64,000 nt of DNA from Cyclobacterium sp. 1_MG-2023. GTDB lineage: Bacteria; Bacteroidota; Bacteroidia; Cytophagales; Cyclobacteriaceae. The translations under genes were made by a program, and so were the position numbers. Location: positions 124,001 to 188,000 of the forward strand of contig NZ_JAUOPC010000012.1 of NCBI RefSeq assembly GCF_030546805.1, in the 5' to 3' direction. Within the stretch, counting starts at the first letter, position 1. Each line of letters starts with the position of its first letter. Positions 18,879-25,978 of this stretch are shown here, piece after piece. The notes below the pieces were generated by a model, which did not search any database, was not told where the DNA came from, and saw only the letters and a list, made by a program, of their open reading frames with translations.

Positions 18879-19382
18879 ATGAAAAAATTACTGATTTGCA
18901 GACATGGAAAATCTTTTTGGGGTGATGCTAGCTTAACGGATCATGAAAGGCCATTGGCTAAAAGGGGCCTACATGATGCCCCAATGATGGCTAAAAGAGC
19001 ACATTCAAACCATATTATTCCCGAAAAGATTCTGACATCAGACGCATTGAGGGCAAAAATGACAGCTGCATTCTACCTGAAATCTTTTGAAAAATTAGAT
19101 ATTTCCTACGAGATAAGCCCAAATCTTTATATGACCTCTGTAAAAGAGCACCTGAATGAGGTTAAAAAAACAAGTGATAAAATTGATACACTATTTATAT
19201 TTGGCCATAACCCTACCTTGACACTGCTTATCAATTCATTTGGAGAAAAGCTAGACAACCTTCCTACTGCAGCAGTTTTTGGTTTTAAGTTTGACGTGGA
19301 CCACTGGAAAGATATCACCCAAGAGAATGCAGCATTCTGGATGTATGATTACCCTAAAAACTTAAGCACTAAAACTTCCTGA
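18879..19382 (+). CDS. sixA: SixA-like phosphohistidine phosphatase
   Basis: 167-residue histidine phosphatase superfamily protein. Catalytic RHG is at residues 8-10 (LLICRHGKSFWG), and the second His is in FIFGHNPTL near residue 109. SixA of E. coli removes phosphate from phospho-His in phosphotransfer proteins; family members may also act on small substrates. Length fits. The 3' end overlaps that of the convergent SDR gene by 14 bases, an oddity but common in compact genomes. Confidence 0.85.
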   Translation: MKKLLICRHGKSFWGDASLTDHERPLAKRGLHDAPMMAKRAHSNHIIPEKILTSDALRAKMTAAFYLKSFEKLDISYEISPNLYMTSVKEHLNEVKKTSDKIDTLFIFGHNPTLTLLINSFGEKLDNLPTAAVFGFKFDVDHWKDITQENAAFWMYDYPKNLSTKTS

Positions 19383-20091
19383 CATCTTGTAACACCTCTT
19401 CAAATTCATTTGGATGAGCTATCAAATAAAGCACTTTTTGGGCAATGACCTCAGATTCCCCATCCTCTTTTAAGGATTTGAATTTAGCCAGGCTGCTGAA
19501 TTCGTTTGGCCTTGCAGACCTGATGGAAGCTTGCATCGGGGTATCAATCACTCCAGGAGATAAGGCAAATAATTTAAAACCCAAGTGCTTGATCTCAGAC
19601 TCTTTTTGAGCAATCAGTGTCATTTGGTTCAACGCGGCTTTTGAAGCACTGTAACCTGACCAGCCGTCTACTACCTTTGCTGCCGCACCGGAGGTTATAT
19701 TGACTATTATTTTAGACCCTTTGTGATGTTTGTATGTCTTCATAAAGGCATTCATTAATAAGGCCGGAGCAATCACGTTCACAGCATGAATGGACACAAT
19801 AGCTTCGGAAGATAAATTTCCGTTATAGGCAATCTCTCCTATCCAGCCTGCATTGTTAATCAAAACTATTTCTTCATATTCTCCCTTAGGAAAAATTTCA
19901 GTGATCTTATTTATTAAGCTTTCAGAATCCTCTAGGTCTAATTGTATGGGGGTAAAATTATTTTCTGCTTGAATTGGACTTCTAGAGACACCTATTACAC
20001 TCGTGTGAGGCAACTTTATTAAGGTGTTTTTAAGGGCCAAGCCCAAACCCTTGCTAGCCCCTGTTATGATATAAAGCGATTTTTTCTCCAT
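19369..20091 (-). CDS. Short-chain dehydrogenase/reductase (benzil/sepiapterin reductase type)
   Basis: 240 residues from ATG 20091 (the open frame continues upstream to a TTG at 20145, which would disrupt the nucleotide-binding N-terminus). The Rossmann motif is TGASKGLG, followed by INNAGWIG and the catalytic YSASK with preceding Ser in NITSGAAAK. Overall pattern resembles YueD-type benzil reductases and sepiapterin reductases, NADPH enzymes acting on carbonyls. The physiological substrate is unclear. It is convergent and slightly overlapping with sixA. Confidence 0.88.
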   Translation of the reverse strand: MEKKSLYIITGASKGLGLALKNTLIKLPHTSVIGVSRSPIQAENNFTPIQLDLEDSESLINKITEIFPKGEYEEIVLINNAGWIGEIAYNGNLSSEAIVSIHAVNVIAPALLMNAFMKTYKHHKGSKIIVNITSGAAAKVVDGWSGYSASKAALNQMTLIAQKESEIKHLGFKLFALSPGVIDTPMQASIRSARPNEFSSLAKFKSLKEDGESEVIAQKVLYLIAHPNEFEEVLQDVRKF

Positions 20092-20260
20092 AATAAATAT
20101 CTTTAAATTGAAGCACAAATTTTTCAATCCTATTGCAAAAACCAAAAAAAATTGGGAAAAAGTATCCTATCAATCTCCGAAGGAAATACTTAATCCATAG
20201 AACTAAATCTTTTCCCACAATTGAATCCATTCCAGATTTTACCCTTCCTTGGAGGCGGTG

Positions 20261-21631
20261 CTAATGTAAACTTACTGTTTCAGGTTTAGAAATTTCCTTC
20301 TGTAATTTCAAACTCAAAGAATGAAATCTATAAAACAACATAATGGCAGTAAGGGTAAGCCCTATCAATAAGCCAAACCATATACCCAACTCATTGTATT
20401 GAAATTTAAAAGCCAAAAGATAGCCTAGGGGAAGCCCTACCACCCAATAGGCGAGTAAGGTTACCAGCGTAGGCACTTTCACATCAGAAAGCCCCCTTAA
20501 GGCTCCCAAGGCAACTACCTGAAGACCATCCGAGAGCTGGAAAACAGCCGCAATTACCAATAGGTTAGCTGCCATCTCCACAACTTGGTAATCTTCAATG
20601 TACAACAGTGGTAAATAGTTTTTAAAAATTAAAAACATTACTGCAAAGAAGGACATGAAAATCAATACGTTGCCAAAAATAGAAAAACCGACTTCTCGTA
20701 ATTTTGGAATATCCCGTCTACCCAATTGGTTGCCAATCCTTACCATGGCAGCCGCTGATAGGCCTGACGCCATCATATAGCTTATGGAAGCAAGGTTGAT
20801 GGCTATTTGATGGGCAGCCAGTGCATTCACTCCTATCCAACCCATCATGATGGCTGCGGAGCTAAATGCCCCAACTTCAAACACAAACTGCAAACCGGTT
20901 GGAATCCCTATGCCCAGCATTTTTTTAATGATGGAAAACCTGATTTGCTTTAATTTTATACTGCGCACGTACTTTTCATAGCGCTTTGATCTGGTCACAT
21001 AGAGGTATAAAACCCAAGCCATAAGCACCCTGGAAATCAATGTGGCCCATCCGGCTCCATTTAATCCCAATTCAGGAAAGCCCCAATTTCCATAAATCAA
21101 TAAATAATTCAGTCCGATATTCAATAGGTTAAACAAAACCGTTATAAACATGGCTTGCTTGGTTTGGGACAAACCTTCAATAAACTGTTTATAGGTTTGA
21201 AAGAACATGAATGGTATAAGAGAAAAAGTTATGATTAACAAATAGGGAATGGCAAGCACCACAACTTCTTGTGGCTGGTTAATCAATCTTAATCCCGGGG
21301 AAATTGCCAAAATCAACAAGAACAAAACAATAGAAGCCACCGAATTGATCACAAAACCATGGTTCAGAAACCTGCCAATTTTACCTTTCTTCCCCTCTCC
21401 ATCCGCTGCCGCAACCATCGGTGTCACGGCCATAGAAATACCAATTCCAAACATTAATATCATAAAAAAAATACTATTGGCAAGTGAAGCAGCAGCAAGC
21501 GGAACTGCTCCTAACCTACCCACCATGATATTGTCTGCCACGCCAACCATCACTTGACCTAGCTGACTTAGCATCACTGGATATGCCAATGTAAATGTCT
21601 TATTAAAATTATTTTTGAACCCGGTAAACAT
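20261..21631 (-). CDS. MATE family efflux transporter
   Basis: 456-residue, 12-segment multidrug and toxic compound extrusion protein of the NorM type, driven by Na+ or H+. The N-terminal half has the family pattern LAYPVMLSQLGQVMVGVADNIMVGRLGAVPLAAASLANS, given here in two parts: LAYPVMLSQLGQVMVG and then DNIMVGRLGAVPLAAA. The second half repeats the fold (GVNALAAHQIAINLAS). Start ATG 21631 is preferred over the adjacent TTG at 21634. It lies 13 bases downstream of the Nudix gene and is probably co-transcribed with it. Confidence 0.93.
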   Translation of the reverse strand: MFTGFKNNFNKTFTLAYPVMLSQLGQVMVGVADNIMVGRLGAVPLAAASLANSIFFMILMFGIGISMAVTPMVAAADGEGKKGKIGRFLNHGFVINSVASIVLFLLILAISPGLRLINQPQEVVVLAIPYLLIITFSLIPFMFFQTYKQFIEGLSQTKQAMFITVLFNLLNIGLNYLLIYGNWGFPELGLNGAGWATLISRVLMAWVLYLYVTRSKRYEKYVRSIKLKQIRFSIIKKMLGIGIPTGLQFVFEVGAFSSAAIMMGWIGVNALAAHQIAINLASISYMMASGLSAAAMVRIGNQLGRRDIPKLREVGFSIFGNVLIFMSFFAVMFLIFKNYLPLLYIEDYQVVEMAANLLVIAAVFQLSDGLQVVALGALRGLSDVKVPTLVTLLAYWVVGLPLGYLLAFKFQYNELGIWFGLLIGLTLTAIMLFYRFHSLSLKLQKEISKPETVSLH

Positions 21632-21644
21632 CAAAAATTTTGAT

Positions 21645-22184
21645 TTATTTATTTAACAATACGGAAGCCTTGAAAATTGCAGCCATACTAATCGCGTCTG
21701 TAATTTGACCATCTAAAACCATTTCATAGGCTTCCTGAAATGGTAAATGCCATACTTTAATATCTTCTGTATCATCAAAGGCTGTTTCTCCTTGAATCAA
21801 ATCTTTGGCCATGAAGACATAACCTACTTCATCTGTAACGGAATTGGAGGTATGAATTTTTAGAATTTCAGTCCAATCATTCGCTAGTAAACCGGTTTCT
21901 TCTTTAAGCTCCCTCTTTGCACTTTCCAAGGCAGTTTGCCCGATGGCACCTCCTCCCATAGGAATTTCCCAAGTATACTCATCTAATGTATACCTGTATT
22001 GTCCTACCAACCAAGTATAACCGTTTTCATCCAATGGTAGGATTCCTACTGCCAGGTTTTTAAAACTTACTTTTCCATAAATCCCCTTCTTTTGCGTAGG
22101 TGTGATTACTTGGTGTTCTTCAACCTTTATCCAAGGGTTGTCATACACCTCTTTTTTTGAAATTGTTGTCCACGGATTTTTCAT
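21645..22184 (-). CDS. Nudix hydrolase, ADP-ribose pyrophosphatase-like
   Basis: 179 residues from ATG 22184. The in-frame start at 22211 lies inside the terminator hairpin of the upstream gene and is rejected. The Nudix box is present with core RELKEETGLL (residues about 90-100), but the first Glu of the classical box appears to be Gln (GGGAIGQT), a change tolerated in some members. The N-terminal pattern PWIKVEEHQVITPTQKKG matches ADP-ribose/nucleoside diphosphate sugar hydrolases. It probably cleans up toxic nucleotide derivatives. Followed closely by the MATE gene. Confidence 0.88.
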   Translation of the reverse strand: MKNPWTTISKKEVYDNPWIKVEEHQVITPTQKKGIYGKVSFKNLAVGILPLDENGYTWLVGQYRYTLDEYTWEIPMGGGAIGQTALESAKRELKEETGLLANDWTEILKIHTSNSVTDEVGYVFMAKDLIQGETAFDDTEDIKVWHLPFQEAYEMVLDGQITDAISMAAIFKASVLLNK

Positions 22185-22187
22185 AAT

Positions 22188-22215
22188 AAAAAAAGGGTGA
22201 CTATTAGCCACCCTT
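22188..22215 (-). terminator. Intrinsic terminator of the Lrp-family gene
   Basis: On the minus strand: AAGGGTG, nine-base loop, CACCCTT, followed by a run of T (plus-strand arms 22193-22199 and 22209-22215, A-run 22188-22194). It lies 25 bases after the lrp stop and only a few bases before the Nudix ATG at 22184, so the Nudix mRNA must start in or after it, or arise from read-through. Confidence 0.8.
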
Positions 22216-22239
22216 CAAATGCTTTAAATAAATGTTAAT

Positions 22240-22722
22240 TTAAGCCGGGATAGGCAATACTTTACTGTCTTTAAAAGTAGAAAGGATAACCATAGATTGC
22301 ATAGAATCTACCTCCTTAATTTCACTTACTTGCTCCAACATTAATTTCTGATAAGAATTAATGTCCTTAGAAATGATTTTCAAAATGAAATCTCCTGTCC
22401 CGGTGATATGGTGACATTCGATTACTTCAGGTATCTGATTGATTTCCTTCATGAAGGCATCAATATTAGATTTATTGTGACCAATCAACCCTACCAAGAC
22501 AAAAGTACTCACGCCAAGACCGATTTTTTCCGGATCTAATTTGGCATGATAACTTTTAATTATTCCTGACTGCTCCAATTTTTTCACCCTTTCCAAGGTA
22601 GGTGCCGGAGATAATCCTATATCTTTTGAAAGCTGTGCATTTGTTATTTTTGCATTGCCTTGTAGAATTTCTAAAATTTTACGGTCGATTTTGTCAAATT
22701 TCACTTTTATGCTATTATCCAT
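22240..22722 (-). CDS. Lrp/AsnC family transcriptional regulator
   Basis: 160-residue regulator with an N-terminal helix-turn-helix (about 12-58, KIDRKILEILQGNAKITNAQ) and a C-terminal RAM ligand-binding domain (about 75-150, HHITGTGDFILKI). Such proteins form octamers and sense amino acids. The gene has its own promoter (-7 element TACCTTTG at plus-strand 22755-22762) and its own terminator, so it is monocistronic. Targets cannot be read from the window. Confidence 0.93.
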   Translation of the reverse strand: MDNSIKVKFDKIDRKILEILQGNAKITNAQLSKDIGLSPAPTLERVKKLEQSGIIKSYHAKLDPEKIGLGVSTFVLVGLIGHNKSNIDAFMKEINQIPEVIECHHITGTGDFILKIISKDINSYQKLMLEQVSEIKEVDSMQSMVILSTFKDSKVLPIPA

Positions 22723-22754
22723 ATTGTAAAGAATTTACCGAATTATATGTGGTA

Positions 22755-22762
22755 CAAAGGTA
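22755..22762 (-). promoter_or_regulatory. -7 promoter element of the Lrp-family gene
   Basis: Minus-strand TACCTTTG matches TAnnTTTG. It is 32 bases upstream of the start codon. A matching -33 TTTG is not clear (CTTT at about 20 bases spacing). Confidence 0.5.
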
Positions 22763-22932
22763 ATCTAATTTATATTTATTTTAAAGTCATTTACGAAAAA
22801 AACGCAAGGGCGGACGAAATATTGTTGTTTAATTGCTAAAAAAATTAAAATTATTGCGCTTTCTCTTTTGTAAATTCTGAAAAAACCTGTATTTCAACTC
22901 GATTAGACTAATAATGAACAAATTAGTACTCA

Positions 22933-24135
22933 TCAAAGTTTATTCTTTTTAAGAAATTCTCCGGCTTCTTTATTTGCCGGGTGCCGTCTCTTTGAATTCT
23001 CTTTTACTAAATCAAAATACCGTTTGGCTTTATTATTATCCCCTTGCCGATAGTAGTTTTTTCCCAATTGCAGCGCTGAAAACAAATAATAACCACTTTC
23101 CTGCGCCCCTAATTCGTCCCCAAAAGCAAGGGTCCTTAAGTAATAATGTATGGAGTTTTCATAGTTCCTCATCCGATCATAATTCTGGGCAATAAAAAAA
23201 GCGGCATACCTTCCACTGGTGGCCTCATACCCTGTCCAATTTTCATCAATCCGCTTTAATATCTCTAATGAAACTTCCTTTGCCTCTCGACTTCTACCTA
23301 CAGCATACAATTGCCTTGCAAAATGACGATGAAAATAGGGGTTGTTTGGATATTTACCATGTAAGTACTTTGTGATCTCCAAGGCCTTGAAAGGTTTTTT
23401 CTCCTCCGTTGCGTAAAGCCTAAACAAAAAATACTGTGCCTCTATTCTTGCATAAAAGGCGCTTTTGGCCACCTCTTCTAATTGTCTTAGCCCTAACTGT
23501 TGATCCCCTTTGGGGAAAAGGAGCATGATAGGCTTTAACAAGGGATAGTTATCCCTGATCCAGACAGAAAAATAATTATACAAGGCATCTCCCAGCAACA
23601 ATTCCGGACTGAGCTCTTCTTCCCCCCTACTAAGCTCCAGGAATTTCAAGGCATTTCTGCTTGCAAAAGTTGCGCCTGTCCAATTTTTCCTTTCGCTGTA
23701 TAACCTCCCTTGAAAACCATAAGCACCTGCAAGAAAAAAAGCCGCTTCCTTATTGTCAGGGTCAGCATCTATCAATACTTCCGCTTTCTCAATGGCTTTA
23801 TCCATATAGCCCAACATAGAGGCATCATGACTTTCATTATCTATGGCAATAACAATTTTCCACCATTGGCTCAACCCCATTAGAAAATAAGGAAGTGGAT
23901 GTTCAGGGTAAGTATAACGCAAAACTTTAAAACCTCTTTCTGCCTTCTCAAAATCAAAATTATACATGCTATTTATCGCATCTGTAATTCTAAACTGAAG
24001 GCCCTTATCAAGCAACAGATACCCTTCTTCCTTCTTATTTATATCCGTCACAGGCTCCATCTGGGCATGCACTTCCATTGAAACAAGTCCACAAAGGAAT
24101 AGCAATAGGGAAAATACAATTGGTGTATACTTCAT
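22933..24135 (-). CDS. TPR-repeat periplasmic protein
   Basis: 400 residues from ATG 24135; an upstream TTG at 24150 is less likely. A signal peptide ends near VHAQ (residue 25). The rest is alpha-helical with several tetratricopeptide-like repeats (for example FDFEKAERGFKVLRYTYPEHP, shown partially as EKAERGFKVLRYTYPEHP, and NYENSIHYYLRTLAFGDE). TPR proteins serve as scaffolds; no partner is evident. The neighbours are unrelated and the gene appears to stand alone. Function unknown. Confidence 0.8.
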   Translation of the reverse strand: MKYTPIVFSLLLFLCGLVSMEVHAQMEPVTDINKKEEGYLLLDKGLQFRITDAINSMYNFDFEKAERGFKVLRYTYPEHPLPYFLMGLSQWWKIVIAIDNESHDASMLGYMDKAIEKAEVLIDADPDNKEAAFFLAGAYGFQGRLYSERKNWTGATFASRNALKFLELSRGEEELSPELLLGDALYNYFSVWIRDNYPLLKPIMLLFPKGDQQLGLRQLEEVAKSAFYARIEAQYFLFRLYATEEKKPFKALEITKYLHGKYPNNPYFHRHFARQLYAVGRSREAKEVSLEILKRIDENWTGYEATSGRYAAFFIAQNYDRMRNYENSIHYYLRTLAFGDELGAQESGYYLFSALQLGKNYYRQGDNNKAKRYFDLVKENSKRRHPANKEAGEFLKKNKL

Positions 24136-24374
24136 TAAGATATTTTTCAATCAAATTGATTTTTGTATACCTTAAACGCTATTTGACAATAATTAATTTC
24201 GAAAAACTAAAAAAATATTCGCTTCGATTCAAAAAACAGAGCCCTATGGATTTAAACCAAAAAAATTGAGTAAAATAAATTAAAAAAGGGCATAAAAAAA
24301 CAGACCCACAAACCAAAATCACTTTAGAAGCGACTTCAATTAATGGATCTGTAAACAGCAATAAGATAAAAAAA

Positions 24375-25565
24375 TTAACAGCTTACCTTTATACCTAAAC
24401 GATTTTTTGTTACTACCTCAGAAAGCGTACTTTTCCAAGCTTTCAATGCCAAAGAATCAGGTATATCTATATCATCAAATGAAATTATTTCTCCTTCTTC
24501 AATATTTCTTTTCAATTGAACCTTGCTCATTAAGCCGATAGGCACATGATTGGGACAGTCAGCGATTTTAATCGCTTCACCTCTCACTTCCATACCACCT
24601 ATGCCTTTATCAATTACAGAGCCTGATGTCAATTTTTTCTTTGCAATAGTCCCCACACTAATAGAAGGCACATCACCATTATCTAATAAAATCTCATTGT
24701 GATTCACTAAGTTTAAAATACTATTGGGTATCTCAAAAAAGCATAAGTGCATCGGCTTATATAGTAAATAGAATGGTCCCTTACCCATTTTATAGGTGGT
24801 CAATTCCTCCGCCAGATCCTCTTGATGAGTAGCAGTAATGAATACACCCGGAGGAGATTCTTTGGAGATAATATAATCACTAATGATAGCATTTTCTTTT
24901 TGAGCGATTTCTCCCAAAGCAAAAGCTCCGGCTTCAAAATCACTAGTTTCATAGCCGACTAAACCCGGTTTAACGATATCTAAACCTAAGCCATTGGCGA
25001 TAAAAGCTTGTTCAATTTGAAGTTTTGTTCCATCTGTAAAAGAGGTAACGGAACTTAGGCTATAACCTTGCTTCTGCGCCCAAAATAACATATCTTCTAG
25101 ACTAGGCTTCTTATTTAAAAACCCTTTGATATTTCCATAAACCAATGGCTTGAAGCCCATTTGCATCACTTCTTTATTAAGTGCTGCTAGGCAGCCGGGT
25201 TGGTCACCATTGGCTTCTGTAATCACACCTCTCTTGGACAGCCATGAACCTGTAAGCACTTGAGTATCTGCATCCATGGTTACCACCGGAAGCCCATAAA
25301 CAAATGCTTTGTCTATTATTTCTGTTGAGTAAATTGGATCTCCGGTACTGACTACTACTAGGTCTGAGCAGTCAAATACTTTTTCGGGTGAACTAGTTAA
25401 AAGATGCTGACTCACACCCAAATCACTTATTTCTCCGGCTCTTCTGGTCAGTATTTTGGATATCACCATATCCTCTCGTCTGGCAATAAGTTTTGCCAAC
25501 CCTCTACCAATCCCTCCGGTTCCTACTATTCCAATTCTTAACTTTTTACCGATCCTGCTTTTCAT
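24375..25565 (-). CDS. SAF-domain homoserine dehydrogenase-like oxidoreductase
   Basis: 396 residues from ATG 25565 (the frame is open to 25679 but the added part is low-complexity and precedes no motif). An NAD(P)-binding Rossmann fold starts with IGIVGTGGIGRGLAKLI, and a C-terminal SAF domain (about 330-396) has the form seen in sugar-acid dehydratases and sialic/antifreeze proteins. This architecture is known in a poorly characterised homoserine-dehydrogenase-like family; the product may be a sugar-acid or amino-acid derived aldehyde. No obvious pathway partners adjoin it. Divergent from the DUF2723 gene. Confidence 0.8.
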   Translation of the reverse strand: MKSRIGKKLRIGIVGTGGIGRGLAKLIARREDMVISKILTRRAGEISDLGVSQHLLTSSPEKVFDCSDLVVVSTGDPIYSTEIIDKAFVYGLPVVTMDADTQVLTGSWLSKRGVITEANGDQPGCLAALNKEVMQMGFKPLVYGNIKGFLNKKPSLEDMLFWAQKQGYSLSSVTSFTDGTKLQIEQAFIANGLGLDIVKPGLVGYETSDFEAGAFALGEIAQKENAIISDYIISKESPPGVFITATHQEDLAEELTTYKMGKGPFYLLYKPMHLCFFEIPNSILNLVNHNEILLDNGDVPSISVGTIAKKKLTSGSVIDKGIGGMEVRGEAIKIADCPNHVPIGLMSKVQLKRNIEEGEIISFDDIDIPDSLALKAWKSTLSEVVTKNRLGIKVSC

Positions 25566-25978
25566 ATTCTTAAAAATTTTATTTGCTGTTTTTTCTGCTG
25601 TCTGTCTGCTGTTTAAACTTGACGATGTAAATGTAAGTGAAAAAAATTTAAAAACCATTTTATTGTATTTAAAATACATTAAAAATATTTCAAAACACTT
25701 GGGTCAATACTTTAATTGGATTAGGATAAGCATCAAAAAAACATCGTTTTATTACACAAAAATGTTTATTACCAATTTTTATATTATTTTTTTTTGATTA
25801 TAACAATTGTTTATTTTGAATAAATAAAATTTATTTTTTTTATAATATTTTAAAAATTAATTAAATTTTGACTCCTATTTATAGTTAACAAGCCTGCTTA
25901 ACAATTTTTAAATGGAGCAATTCAACTGTAATTCATGATATTTTTTTTATTTTCGCCATTCATAAATATTCAGGTAAC
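25566..25978. other. Very AT-rich divergent intergenic region
   Basis: About 410 bases between divergent genes, made mostly of A and T with several runs of seven to nine T (for example near 25788-25795 and 25942-25949). It must hold promoters for both directions. No clear repeat or RNA structure was seen. Confidence 0.6.

Noticed and set aside
25780-25870. Poly-T/A tracts as terminators or a mobile element end
   Set aside because: They have no stable GC-containing stem and lie in a divergent promoter region; best explained by low GC.
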